This document shows, in pieces, positions 39,876 through 48,650 of a stretch of DNA of 64,000 bases. The notes under the pieces are model-generated. The model was not told the DNA's origin and made no database searches. It saw only the letters and a program-made list of their open reading frames with translations. Position numbers and translations under genes: made by a program. Position 1 is the stretch's first letter. The number at the start of each line of letters is the position of its first letter. The stretch is from Paenibacillus sp. BSR1-1. GTDB taxonomy: Bacteria; Bacillota; Bacilli; Bacillales; Cytobacillaceae. Location: contig NZ_JAQMWQ010000014.1 in NCBI RefSeq assembly GCF_030403775.1, forward strand, positions 62,001 through 126,000. The letters are read 5' to 3'.

Positions 39876-41462
39876 ATGAAACGCGAGGATTTAATTGCAC
39901 CAGAAAAGTATAATCTTGTATCTGAAGTTGAGCGATTTGCTAAAGACCCAAACAAAATGGCATTAAAATGGGAAAATGAATCTGGCGAAACAAAGCAGGT
40001 TACATATGAGCAATTATTAAAACAAGTTAACCAAGCAGCAAATGTTTTTGCTCAAAATGGTTTGAAAAAAGGCGATGTCGTTCTCGTAATTATTCCACGC
40101 CTAATTGAAGCATATGTTGTTTACCTAGCCGCCTTAAAGTCAGGGATGGTAGTTATTCCAAGCTCGGAAATGTTAAGGGAAAAGGACCTGCAGTACAGAA
40201 TTTCACATGGTGATGTGAAATCAGTTATCAGCTATTATCCTTACGTGGACCAATTTGAAAATATAAAATCAACACAGCCTCTCGTTAAGTTTACAATTGG
40301 GGCAAAAGAGAATGGCTGGATTCATTTAGATGAGGATATGAAAGCGGCTTCAGAAGAGTTCCCGCTAGCTGACACACTTCGGGATGATATGGCCTTTTTA
40401 TCCTATACATCAGGAACAACAGGAAATCCAAAAGGGGTAGTCCATACACACGGATGGGCATTTGCTCATTTAAAGACTGCTGCAGCAAAATGGCTTTGCA
40501 TCGAAGAAGGTGATACGGTATGGGCAACAGCGGGTCCAGGCTGGCAAAAGTGGATTTGGAGTCCTTTCCTTTCCGTTCTTGGCTCAGGGGGAACGGGATT
40601 AGTCTATAATGGCAAATTTGAGCCGAAAAAGTATTTAACTCTTCTGCAAAAATATGATGTGAATGTTCTATGCTGTACACCTACAGAATACCGCTTAATG
40701 GCAAAGGTAGATAATTTAGCTGAATACCAGCTGTCCAATCTTCATAGTGCTGTTTCTGCTGGAGAGCCGTTAAATCGTGAGGTCATTGATACATTTAGAA
40801 AATATTTCAATGTCGACGTTCGCGATGGCTATGGTCAAACAGAGAATACATTACTAGTTGGTGTGACCAAAGGGATGGAATTAAAACCGGGTTCAATGGG
40901 CAAGCCTACTCCAGGGAACAGAGTTGAAATTATCAATGAAGAAGGCCAGGTTTGCGCTGTTGGGGAAGTTGGCGATATCGCTGTACACGTGGAAACACCT
41001 GCGTTATTTAAAAATTATTATAAGGATCCGGAAAGAACAGCCATGCAGTTCCGCGGCGATTATTATGTAACAGGTGATAAAGCGAAAATGGACGAAGAAG
41101 GTTATTTCTGGTTTGAAGGCCGCGGGGATGATATCATTATCAGCTCCGGATACACAATTGGGCCTTTTGAAGTTGAGGATGCCCTTGTTAAACATCCAGC
41201 TGTAAAAGAATGTGCGGTTGTTGCAAGTCCTGATGAAATACGTGGATTTATTGTTAAGGCATTTGTAGTCTTACAAGAAAATGTTGATCTGAATGAGCCT
41301 GAATTAACCAAAAATCTTCAAGAGCATGTAAAAACATTGACAGCTCCATATAAGTATCCAAGAAAAATTGAGTATTTGACAGAGCTTCCAAAAACAACCT
41401 CTGGTAAAATTCGCCGGATTGAACTGCGCCAAAAAGAAATGGAAGCTGTAGAGAAAAATTAA
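39876..41462 (+). CDS. mbcS: Acyl-CoA synthetase MbcS (medium/branched-chain)
   Basis: 528-aa AMP-forming acyl-CoA ligase. SYTSGTTGNPKGVVH is the P-loop, YYVTGDKAKMDEEGYFW is the hinge region, and PKTTSGKIRRIELRQ holds the catalytic lysine. It matches YtcI/MbcS, which activates branched short-chain acids for fatty acid priming; acetate or another acid is possible. The C-terminal lysine context resembles that of AcsA, so AcuA control is conceivable. ATG at 39876 follows GAGGGGGA. Confidence 0.85.
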   Translation: MKREDLIAPEKYNLVSEVERFAKDPNKMALKWENESGETKQVTYEQLLKQVNQAANVFAQNGLKKGDVVLVIIPRLIEAYVVYLAALKSGMVVIPSSEMLREKDLQYRISHGDVKSVISYYPYVDQFENIKSTQPLVKFTIGAKENGWIHLDEDMKAASEEFPLADTLRDDMAFLSYTSGTTGNPKGVVHTHGWAFAHLKTAAAKWLCIEEGDTVWATAGPGWQKWIWSPFLSVLGSGGTGLVYNGKFEPKKYLTLLQKYDVNVLCCTPTEYRLMAKVDNLAEYQLSNLHSAVSAGEPLNREVIDTFRKYFNVDVRDGYGQTENTLLVGVTKGMELKPGSMGKPTPGNRVEIINEEGQVCAVGEVGDIAVHVETPALFKNYYKDPERTAMQFRGDYYVTGDKAKMDEEGYFWFEGRGDDIIISSGYTIGPFEVEDALVKHPAVKECAVVASPDEIRGFIVKAFVVLQENVDLNEPELTKNLQEHVKTLTAPYKYPRKIEYLTELPKTTSGKIRRIELRQKEMEAVEKN

Positions 41463-41474
41463 TTTTCGCAATCT

Positions 41475-41510
41475 AAAAGCAGGCTGGGGCATTCCAGCAT
41501 GCTTTTTTTA
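41475..41510 (+). terminator. Terminator after mbcS
   Basis: Stem AAAGCAGGCTGG / CCAGCATGCTTT, T7. Confidence 0.85.
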
Positions 41511-41609
41511 TGGAATGATTTAGTAAGCAAAAAAATCCCCAATTAAGGTTGTTTCACGTTATAATATAAAATATTTCGAAACTAGAAGGAATAGGGGTTC
41601 GAGCGATAT

Positions 41610-42536
41610 ATGAAAAAGAATGAAACACAGCTAGGGGTCATCCATGCCGGATTTTCCTATCTTCTTTGGGGATTATTGCCGATTTACTGGAAGCTTTTAG
41701 ATAATGTAAATGCAAAGGAAATCCTTGCAAACCGCATTTTTTGGTCATTTATTTTTATGGCAGTTGTTCTTATCTTCTCAAAAAAATGGGGATTATTCAT
41801 TAGTACTTTTAAAGGCTTTGCCCAAAATAAAAAACAGATGTACGCCTTAATCATCGCTTCACTTCTTATCAGTATAAATTGGTTTATTTATATTTGGGCA
41901 GTAAATAGTGGTCATATGATTGAAGCAAGTCTCGGTTATTATATTAATCCTTTAGTGAGCATTTTACTGGGAATGGTTGTCTTAAAGGAAAAATTATCGG
42001 TGCCACAATATGTATCCTTCGTGTTGGCTGGGATTGGGGTTGCGATTATCACAGCATCGCATGGGAATTTCCCCTGGATCGCCATCGGTCTTGCAGTTTC
42101 CTTCGGACTTTACGGATTGGCTAAAAAATTAATAAATGTCGATTCTGCCGTAGGGTTAACATTAGAAACTCTAGTAGTGGCGCCAATCGCTGCGATATAT
42201 ATGGCTTTTCTTTTTGTAAATGATTCAAATGCATTTTTAACAGCAGGTATTGGCACTGATTTTCTCTTAATTGGTGCTGGGGTCGCGACTGCAGTTCCTT
42301 TACTTTATTTTGCAAAAGGGGCACAAAAAATTCCCCTTTCCCTACTCGGCATCCTGCAATATATCGCACCAACAATCACACTGCTGCTTGGTGTATTTGT
42401 TTATCAAGAACACTTTTCAAAAATACAGCTGCTTTCGTTCGTATTCATTTGGTCCGCATTGACCATTTATTCTCTTTCAAAAACCAAACTGTTTTCCCAG
42501 AGTGGATTAAAGGTGCGGGGAGAAAAAAGAACATAA
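41610..42536 (+). CDS. rarD: EamA-family permease RarD
   Basis: 308-aa drug/metabolite transporter with ten predicted membrane helices as two EamA halves (about 8-145 and 150-295). The N-terminus GVIHAGFSYLLWGLLPIYWK is typical of RarD. The substrate is unknown; chloramphenicol sensitivity is the original phenotype in other bacteria. Confidence 0.9.
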   Translation: MKKNETQLGVIHAGFSYLLWGLLPIYWKLLDNVNAKEILANRIFWSFIFMAVVLIFSKKWGLFISTFKGFAQNKKQMYALIIASLLISINWFIYIWAVNSGHMIEASLGYYINPLVSILLGMVVLKEKLSVPQYVSFVLAGIGVAIITASHGNFPWIAIGLAVSFGLYGLAKKLINVDSAVGLTLETLVVAPIAAIYMAFLFVNDSNAFLTAGIGTDFLLIGAGVATAVPLLYFAKGAQKIPLSLLGILQYIAPTITLLLGVFVYQEHFSKIQLLSFVFIWSALTIYSLSKTKLFSQSGLKVRGEKRT

Positions 42537-42540
42537 AAGT

Positions 42541-42577
42541 AAAACCTTATCCTGTTTTTTAAGGATAAGGTTTTTTT
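42541..42577 (+). terminator. Terminator after rarD
   Basis: Stem AACCTTATCC / GGATAAGGTT, T7. Confidence 0.88.
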
Positions 42578-42580
42578 ATT

Positions 42581-42746
42581 AAGGCCCTTTTCGTAAACTT
42601 TGTTTTTTTGGAACTTATTAAGGGTCATTTACAAAGTTTCTAGGCAATTTTCGCAAATGCGGTTACGAAAAGATGCCACGAAGAATCTAGATATTCGGGT
42701 TAATGAACTTATACGAAAAACAACAAGCTTTGCGAAAATAGCCTTT
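42581..42746. repeat. AAGGCT intergenic element, copy B (166 bp)
   Basis: Starts AAGGCCCTTTTCGTAAACTT and ends TTTGCGAAAATAGCCTT. Inverted relative to copy A and parallel to copy C. Internal blocks such as CTAGGCAATTTTCGCAAATG, AAAGATGCCACGAAGAAT and TACGAAAAACAACAA are shared with copy C. It fills the gap between convergent rarD and the NAD kinase gene. Confidence 0.8.
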
Positions 42747-42747
42747 A

Positions 42748-43548
42748 TTAAAGGAATGTCCGCTTTACTTTTTGCCAGAAGGAGTTGTCTTTTAATTTAA
42801 GGGTTTTTATTTTTTTGTCACTTAAGGTAATTTGGATCTTGTCCACATGGCGAATGCTTAATGCCTCGTTGTCCATGCCCATTGTCGGGTGGTCGTTGCC
42901 TTCCTGAATAACTTTTAATGTTAATGTGCGGTCACTACTTAAAATAAACGAAGAACCGAGGGTACGGTACCGATTATTATTAACGGAAGCAACCTCACTT
43001 ACTTGCATGCAGGAAAGTAAGGGATCAACAATGGAACCATCAACGGATTTGTTATAAGCGGTGCTTCCGGTTGGCGTGGCAACAATCAGTCCGTCACCGC
43101 GGAATGTTTCCAAATGAAGGTCATCGACAAACACATCCACTACAAGCGTTTTAATAATGGAAGAGCGGATGGAGAATTCGTTTAAGCATGGAAATGTTCC
43201 TTGTCCATCAACAGAAACTTCAATCAGTGGATAGCGGCGAACCTCTAACTTTTCATTAAGCATTGCTAAAATCATGGATGGGACGTCTTCAATTTTAAAA
43301 TCACAATACATATTTAAACTGTTTTTTATCGAAATCCCCATATAAAGGCAATCATCTCGAAAACCTGTTTTTCTAACTGCTTGGAGAAAGGCTCCGTCAT
43401 CGCCGATACTGGCAATTATATTTGCTTTTCGATAATCATTCACGATGGTAAATCCATAACGTTCACTTGCTTCAAAAAGAGGAGCGGCTTTTGCAAGCAC
43501 TTCAGGATCTCGCTTGTAATCATAATAAATATTGCGTCTTTCTGTCAT
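42748..43548 (-). CDS. ppnKB: NAD kinase, second paralogue (PpnKB type)
   Basis: 266-aa ATP-NAD kinase that makes NADP. SIGDDGAFLQA is the GGDG-like motif, NEFSIRSS the NE/D motif and TPTGSTAYNKS the third conserved block. The second NAD kinase of Bacillus (YtdI) lies at this locus. AGGGGGC precedes ATG. Divergent from sppA. Confidence 0.92.
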   Translation of the reverse strand: MTERRNIYYDYKRDPEVLAKAAPLFEASERYGFTIVNDYRKANIIASIGDDGAFLQAVRKTGFRDDCLYMGISIKNSLNMYCDFKIEDVPSMILAMLNEKLEVRRYPLIEVSVDGQGTFPCLNEFSIRSSIIKTLVVDVFVDDLHLETFRGDGLIVATPTGSTAYNKSVDGSIVDPLLSCMQVSEVASVNNNRYRTLGSSFILSSDRTLTLKVIQEGNDHPTMGMDNEALSIRHVDKIQITLSDKKIKTLKLKDNSFWQKVKRTFL

Positions 43549-43647
43549 GGCAGGGCCCCCTTAGTTAAGAACTGAAATATAGAGTTTTCCCTATATTCAA
43601 TTTAATCATTGGTAAATAAATGTAATGCATTTAGTTTAGCATGTTTA

Positions 43648-43673
43648 AGAAACAATATGAATGAATGAACGTA
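43648..43673 (+). promoter_or_regulatory. Candidate SigW promoter of sppA
   Basis: AGAAAC, exactly 16 bp, CGTA. The SigW consensus is TGAAAC-N16-CGTA; only the first base differs. sppA-yteJ belongs to the SigW regulon in B. subtilis, which supports the call. Confidence 0.75.
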
Positions 43674-43707
43674 AAAGTTCAGAGTTTTGACAAAAGGGGG
43701 AAACACA

Positions 43708-44715
43708 TTGACTGGAAAACGCTGGGCCGCACTTGGAATTGCAGCCGTTTTATTTATTGGGTCAGTCATCATTAATCTATTATCATCCTTTGCTTTTAAA
43801 GGAATTGAAACAGATATAAATGAGTTGATGAATTCTGATAAGCCATATTCTGAGGAAGTGGTTCAAAACGGAAGCGAATTAAAGAAAATCGTCATCCTTG
43901 ATATAAATGGAGTAATCCAGGACACAGGGGACTCTGAATCGATTTTACAAAGCCCAGGTTATAACCACCAGGAGTTTATGAAGAAGTTAAATTATATTAA
44001 AAAGGATAATACAGTTAAAGGAATTATTATCAAAGTTAATTCTCCTGGAGGCGGGGTGGTAGAAAGCGCAGAAATTCATGATAGATTAATGGAAGTCCAA
44101 AGGGATACGAAAAAACCAGTATATATATCTATGGGCTCCATGGCAGCATCAGGAGGATATTATATTTCAACGGCAGCGAAAAAAATCTATGCCAGCCCAG
44201 AAACTCTAACGGGGAGCCTAGGAGTAATCATGGAAGGTATTAATTATCAGGGATTGGCAGATAAATACGGGGTGGATTTTGTCACGATAAAAAGCGGCAA
44301 ATATAAGGATATCATGAGCCCAACTAGAAAAATGACGGACGAAGAAAGGCAAATTTTACAAAGGATGATTGATAATTCATATGAGGGATTTGTCAAAGTG
44401 ATTTCTGAAGGGCGTCATATGACTGTGGAGCAAGTTAAAAAAATAGCAGATGGCCGAGTCTATGATGGCCGGCAGGCGAAGGATTTAAATCTTATCGATG
44501 GATTTGGCTATTTAGATGATGTCATCTCGGAGATGAAAAGAAATGAAAAGCTTAAGGGTGTCAAGGTGGTGCGTTATACAGATGATCTCGGAATAGGTTC
44601 CTTATTTAATTTAACAGCAAAAAAATGGATGGGTGATCACGTTGAAATGACAGGCATTTTAAAATTACTTTCCAAGCCGAATTCGCCGCGTCTCATGTAT
44701 CTTTATGCTAAATAG
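43708..44715 (+). CDS. sppA: Signal peptide peptidase SppA
   Basis: 335-aa membrane serine protease with a Ser/Lys dyad that degrades leftover signal peptides. Membrane helix 6-27; nucleophile Ser148 in GSMAASGGYY; general-base Lys about 200 in SGKYKDIMSP. TTG start after AAGGGGG gives the B. subtilis length. Followed after 11 bp by its RDD partner. Confidence 0.95.
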   Translation: MTGKRWAALGIAAVLFIGSVIINLLSSFAFKGIETDINELMNSDKPYSEEVVQNGSELKKIVILDINGVIQDTGDSESILQSPGYNHQEFMKKLNYIKKDNTVKGIIIKVNSPGGGVVESAEIHDRLMEVQRDTKKPVYISMGSMAASGGYYISTAAKKIYASPETLTGSLGVIMEGINYQGLADKYGVDFVTIKSGKYKDIMSPTRKMTDEERQILQRMIDNSYEGFVKVISEGRHMTVEQVKKIADGRVYDGRQAKDLNLIDGFGYLDDVISEMKRNEKLKGVKVVRYTDDLGIGSLFNLTAKKWMGDHVEMTGILKLLSKPNSPRLMYLYAK

Positions 44716-44726
44716 GGGGGCTATAA

Positions 44727-45200
44727 ATGGAATCGAATGAATACTCTGCCGGAGAAGATGTAGTTTTAGAGAGAATGAATAGGCAGGTTCGCTATGCAGG
44801 CTTTTGGATGCGGTTTTGGGCCTATCTTCTTGATTTAATCGTTATTGGCAGCATCGGGCGCATTTTAATCAAGCCGGTCTTTCGCGTGCTTGATCTATCG
44901 TTATCCGAGTGGAATATGTTTGCCCCGATTTCTATTGCATCTGCTGTCATCTTTTATTTGTATTTCATGCTGATGACAAAATACTTCGATCAAACGCTCG
45001 GAAAAATGGTGTTTGGATTAAAAGTAATTGAATTAAATAAAGAAAAACTAACATGGGGAACCATACTTTTTCGTGAATGGATTGGCCGGTTTATTTCAGC
45101 AACAACAATCGTTGGATACCTCATTGTCGCTTTTTTACCTAAAAAACAAGGAATACATGATCTTTTCACTGACACTTCAGTCATTCATGTCGAAAGATAA
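44727..45200 (+). CDS. yteJ: RDD-family membrane protein (YteJ/SppI-like)
   Basis: 157-aa RDD-domain protein with about three membrane helices. GFWMRFWAYLLDLIVIG carries the conserved Arg and Asp residues. In B. subtilis YteJ (SppI) inhibits SppA; the tight coupling to sppA and the shared SigW-like promoter fit this. GGGGGG ribosome site. Confidence 0.9.
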   Translation: MESNEYSAGEDVVLERMNRQVRYAGFWMRFWAYLLDLIVIGSIGRILIKPVFRVLDLSLSEWNMFAPISIASAVIFYLYFMLMTKYFDQTLGKMVFGLKVIELNKEKLTWGTILFREWIGRFISATTIVGYLIVAFLPKKQGIHDLFTDTSVIHVER

Positions 45201-45206
45201 AAATGG

Positions 45207-45238
45207 AACTATCAACTTCATTGTTGATAGTTTTTTTG
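45207..45238 (+). terminator. Terminator after yteJ
   Basis: Stem AACTATCAA / TTGATAGTT, T7. Confidence 0.88.
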
Positions 45239-45269
45239 TGAATAGGAAATACTAACAGGCGGAAAGGTT

Positions 45270-45944
45270 GTGAATATTTTGTTTTGGCTATTACTTTCCT
45301 TGTCTATTCTGTTGCTCTTATTTATCCTTATCGTATTTTCTAAATTAACGATTCTTGTAAATTATTATCACCATAATGACAATGATGATTTAAAGGTAGA
45401 GTTTAGGATTTTGTTTGGATTAATTAAATTTAAAAAACATATTCCATTAATTAAAGTGGATGATAACTCCCCAAGCATTGTAGTAGAAGACGATTCTTCC
45501 GATAAAAATGTTAAACAAATTACTTCAAATGATATGCTAACGAATCTAACCAATATGAGAGAAATGCTGAAGCACGTTTTTGGAATGCATGTAATCGTTA
45601 GGAAGTTCTTTCGGAAAGTCACGATAAAAAAATTCGAGTGGCACTCGATGATTGGGGTTGGCGATGCTGCACATACGGGAATGGTGACAGGTGCGTTATG
45701 GGCTGTAAAAGGGGGCATTGTAGGACTGCTGAGCCATTTTTTAAAGCTAAAAGAAATGCCGCAATTGACGGTTACCCCACATTTTCAAGCAGCTGTTATT
45801 CACACACAATTAACATGTATTTTTCAGTTTCGAATCGGGCAAGCTATTCTAGCAGGATTAAAACTGATTAAATTCTGGAAGGGCGGGAAACCGCACTTTA
45901 AAAGCAAAGCAAATATTTCAAATGAAAAAATGAAATCCATTTGA
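45270..45944 (+). CDS. ytfI: DUF2953 protein YtfI
   Basis: 224 aa, one N-terminal membrane helix (2-23), then a domain ending in a segment rich in aromatic and basic residues (GLKLIKFWKGGKPHF). Function is unknown. The gene forms an operon with sporulation gene ytfJ (4-codon-scale spacing), so forespore expression is likely. GTG start. Confidence 0.8.
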   Translation: MNILFWLLLSLSILLLLFILIVFSKLTILVNYYHHNDNDDLKVEFRILFGLIKFKKHIPLIKVDDNSPSIVVEDDSSDKNVKQITSNDMLTNLTNMREMLKHVFGMHVIVRKFFRKVTIKKFEWHSMIGVGDAAHTGMVTGALWAVKGGIVGLLSHFLKLKEMPQLTVTPHFQAAVIHTQLTCIFQFRIGQAILAGLKLIKFWKGGKPHFKSKANISNEKMKSI

Positions 45945-45961
45945 ACAAGGAGGATACCTTC

Positions 45962-46426
45962 ATGTCCGATCACCCAATTCAAGGCTTAATGACAACGGCA
46001 ATGGAAAGCTTGAAAGAAATGATTGATGTAAATACTATTATTGGGGATCCAGTTGAAACCCCAGACGGAAGTGTCATTTTAACAGTTTCAAAGGTTGGAT
46101 TTGGATTTGCTGCCGGGGGCAGTGAGTTTAAGATGGATAGTTCCCAGTCCGGCGGCCAAAAAACAGAACAAGGGCAAAGTCAGGGGCAAGCCAAGCTGCC
46201 ATTTGGAGGCGGTAGCGGCGGCGGAGTATCCATTACACCAATCGCCTTTTTAATTGTTAACTCGCATGGAGTCAAAATGCTTCACTTAGACGAAAGTACC
46301 CATTTATATGAGAAGATTTTAGAAGTCGCACCGCAGGCGGTCGATAAAATTCAGCAAATGTTCTCAAAAAGAGATGATGGAAGGCAGCAAACAAACCATC
46401 AGACTAAACATGATTTAGATTTATAA
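45962..46426 (+). CDS. ytfJ: GerW-family sporulation protein YtfJ
   Basis: 154-aa spore protein of the YtfJ/GerW family. MTTAMESLKEMIDVNTIIGD is the N-terminal signature; a glycine/glutamine-rich loop (about 62-92) precedes the segment ITPIAFLIV. In B. subtilis it is forespore-made and needed for normal germination. ATG at 45962 after AAGGAGG. Confidence 0.92.
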   Translation: MSDHPIQGLMTTAMESLKEMIDVNTIIGDPVETPDGSVILTVSKVGFGFAAGGSEFKMDSSQSGGQKTEQGQSQGQAKLPFGGGSGGGVSITPIAFLIVNSHGVKMLHLDESTHLYEKILEVAPQAVDKIQQMFSKRDDGRQQTNHQTKHDLDL

Positions 46427-46430
46427 AAAG

Positions 46431-46472
46431 AAAGGTTAATCTTCCAAAGAACGAGGAAGATTAACTTTTTTC
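46431..46472 (+). terminator. Terminator after ytfJ
   Basis: Stem GGTTAATCTTCC / GGAAGATTAACT with T6. Confidence 0.88.
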
Positions 46473-46562
46473 ATGAAATGAGCTATCAGAAAGCTTTATA
46501 ATTGCAAAAATAATTCTGAAAAGATATATTTACACTGTACATAATCAAAGGAGGATGTTAGT

Positions 46563-47063
46563 ATGGCAAATGTTACTTTCAAGGGGAACCCAGTTACATT
46601 ACTTGGTAATGAAGTAAAAGTAGGAGACAAAGCTCCAAATTTCTCCGTGCTTGCAAATGACTTATCTGCTGTTACTTTAGACAATACAAAGGGGCAAGTT
46701 CGTTTAATCAGCTCAGTACCTTCACTGGATACTGGTGTATGTGATGCTGAAACTCGCCGTTTTAATGAGGAAGCTAATTCTTTAGGAGACGTTAAAATCT
46801 TAACCATTAGTAATGATCTTCCGTTTGCACAAAAGCGCTGGTGTGCAGCAGCTGGAATTGAAAATGTACAAACATTATCTGATCACCGTGACCTTTCTTT
46901 TGGTGAAGCATATGGCGTAGCAATCCAAGAATTAAGACTATTAACTCGTGCCGTTTTTGTTGTGGACTCAAGCGACACTGTTACTTATGTAGAATATGTA
47001 AGTGAAGCTACCAACCACCCTAACTATGAAGCAGCACTTGAAGCAGCAAAAGCTGCAAAATAA
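46563..47063 (+). CDS. tpx: Thiol peroxidase
   Basis: 166-aa atypical 2-Cys peroxiredoxin that reduces hydroperoxides using thioredoxin. Peroxidatic Cys60 is in [17 protein letters not shown] and resolving Cys94 in [16 protein letters not shown] ribosome site. Confidence 0.96.
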   Translation: MANVTFKGNPVTLLGNEVKVGDKAPNFSVLANDLSAVTLDNTKGQVRLISSVPSLDTGVCDAETRRFNEEANSLGDVKILTISNDLPFAQKRWCAAAGIENVQTLSDHRDLSFGEAYGVAIQELRLLTRAVFVVDSSDTVTYVEYVSEATNHPNYEAALEAAKAAK

Positions 47064-47075
47064 ATTTAAATAAAG

Positions 47076-47165
47076 GGCTGTGTTAAAGCATATTTTTGAT
47101 TTTTAAACTCGTTGATTGGAGCGAAGCGCCCGGAGCACAAATCAAAAGCTATGTTTAACAAAGCC
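47076..47165. repeat. Shortened GTTGATT element with outer inverted repeats (90 bp)
   Basis: Core GTTGATTGGAGCGAAGCGCC...AAATCAA at 47111-47145, lacking about 95 bp of the full copy at 20459. The outer ends GGCTGTGTTAAA and, reversed, GGCTTTGTTAAA form a 12-bp inverted repeat with one mismatch that may be the true element ends. It lies between tpx and ytxK. Confidence 0.7.
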
Positions 47166-47269
47166 AAGTAAATTAAGGTCTCGTCAATTGGCGGGGCCTT
47201 TTTAGTTGTTTAAATTTTTATTTTTCGTTTAAAATGAGTAAGGAAATTTATAAATGGGGAGTATCAAAA

Positions 47270-48253
47270 ATGAAAATAACTCCAACAGAACAGTTATTCA
47301 CTTTATTCAATGAAACAGCTCTTATTCTGCAGGAAGAATTAGATTGTACCTACCTAGAAGCCCTGGCTGAAACAGGAGAGAACCTATTTCAAGGCTCAAT
47401 TCTTCAGGAGGAACTAAGTGAATTAACCGTTAAAAGGTTAAAGAAGCAATATGAAGAAATTCATTTACAAAAGTTTTCGAATGAGGAAATCCGCAAAGCG
47501 TATCAACTGGTTATTCTAAAAGGGATGAAGGAAAATGTTCAGCCCAATCATCAAATGACCCCTGATACTGTTGGAATGCTTGTAGGCTATCTTGTTGATA
47601 AGTTTTTGAAACAATCAAGCTTCCGATTGCTGGACCCGGCTGTTGGTACCGGAAATTTATTAACGACCGTTCTAAACCAGCTAAATAAAAATGTAGCCTC
47701 CATTGGTGTTGAGATTGATGATCTTTTAATTAAACTTGCCTATGTCAATGCTAATTTACAAGAACATCCAGTCCAGCTTTTTAATCAGGACAGCCTGGAA
47801 CCGTTATTCATTGATCCTGTTGAAGCCGTTATCGCGGACTTGCCAGTTGGATTTTATCCAAATGATGTAAGAGCAGCGGATTATCAACTAAAAGCAAAGG
47901 AAGGCCATTCTTTTGCCCATCATTTATTTATTGAGCAAAGTGTCCGGCATACAAAGTCAGGTGGCTATTTATTCTTCATCATTCCGAATGGACTGTTTGA
48001 AAGTGAACAAGCGCCCCAGCTGCGGGAATATTTTAAAGATCAGGTTATCATCCAGGGATTGCTTCAATTGCCGACAAGTATGTTTAAAAATAAAAATGCG
48101 GCAAAGAGCATCCTAATTTTGCAGAAAAAAGGAGAAGACGTGGAGCCGCCTAAGCAAGCGCTGCTTGTTGATCTGCCAAGTTTGTCATCTGCAGCGGAAA
48201 TGGATAAAATTTTAATAAAAATGGAAAAATGGTTTCAAGAAAATAAAGGATAA
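47270..48253 (+). CDS. ytxK: Adenine-specific methyltransferase-like protein YtxK
   Basis: 327-aa class I SAM-dependent methyltransferase fold of the N6-adenine family. The SAM motif is LLDPAVGTGNLLTTVL, but the catalytic NPPY motif is replaced by ADLPVGFYP, so DNA-adenine activity is doubtful. No restriction or specificity gene is nearby; it always neighbours tpx and ackA in Bacillus. ATG at 47270 follows TGGGGAG. Confidence 0.9.
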   Translation: MKITPTEQLFTLFNETALILQEELDCTYLEALAETGENLFQGSILQEELSELTVKRLKKQYEEIHLQKFSNEEIRKAYQLVILKGMKENVQPNHQMTPDTVGMLVGYLVDKFLKQSSFRLLDPAVGTGNLLTTVLNQLNKNVASIGVEIDDLLIKLAYVNANLQEHPVQLFNQDSLEPLFIDPVEAVIADLPVGFYPNDVRAADYQLKAKEGHSFAHHLFIEQSVRHTKSGGYLFFIIPNGLFESEQAPQLREYFKDQVIIQGLLQLPTSMFKNKNAAKSILILQKKGEDVEPPKQALLVDLPSLSSAAEMDKILIKMEKWFQENKG

Positions 48254-48286
48254 AATCGGTAAAACCAGCCGGTTTTATCCTTTTTG
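48247..48286 (+). terminator. Terminator after ytxK
   Basis: Stem GGATAAAATCGG / CCGGTTTTATCC, T5. Confidence 0.82.
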
Positions 48287-48322
48287 ATTATTCGATTAAT
48301 TTGAATATAATTATATTTTTGC

Positions 48323-48336
48323 TGAAAACGTTCCCA
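48323..48336 (+). promoter_or_regulatory. Candidate cre site (CcpA) upstream of ackA
   Basis: TGAAAACGTTCCCA fits the cre consensus TGNAARCGNWWWCA at 12 of 14 positions. Its centre lies about 56 bp before the predicted start of transcription, upstream of the -35, which is the geometry of CcpA activation at ackA in B. subtilis. Confidence 0.65.
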
Positions 48337-48349
48337 GCTAAATTATTTC

Positions 48350-48378
48350 TTGAAATGTGAATTATACCGTGATTTAAT
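48350..48378 (+). promoter_or_regulatory. SigA promoter of ackA
   Basis: TTGAAA, 17-bp spacer, TTTAAT. It leaves a leader of about 265 nt, most of it the repeat copy C. Confidence 0.7.
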
Positions 48379-48463
48379 GAGGAATTGAAAGAAAGAAACA
48401 AGGTCGGTTTGCACAAAATATAGTTGTATTAATTTCGTATACTCCAACCGATGTTGTTATATA

Positions 48464-48628
48464 AAAGCTCTTTTCGTAAACTTTGTTGCTTTTAAGAACT
48501 TATTAAGGGTTATTTACAGAGTTTCTAGGCAATTTTCGCAAATGTTCTTACGAAAGATGCCACGAAGAATCAAGTTATACGGTTTGATAAACCAATACGA
48601 AAAACAACAATCTTTGCGAAAATAGCCT
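48464..48628. repeat. AAGGCT intergenic element, copy C, inside the ackA leader
   Basis: Starts AAAGCTCTTTTCGTAAACTT and ends TTTGCGAAAATAGCCT; parallel to copy B. Sits between the predicted ackA promoter and the ackA ribosome site, so it should be transcribed as part of the ackA mRNA. Confidence 0.8.
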
Positions 48629-48650
48629 AAATAAAAGGAGCGTCAGCAAA

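Noticed and set aside
47270..48253. Restriction-modification system at ytxK
   Set aside because: No restriction or specificity subunit beside it and the catalytic motif is atypical; the gene belongs to the conserved tpx-ytxK-ackA neighbourhood.
48340..48362. CodY box near the ackA promoter
   Set aside because: ATTTCTTGAAATGTGAATT only partly resembles AATTTTCWGAAAATT and coincides with the -35; too weak to call.
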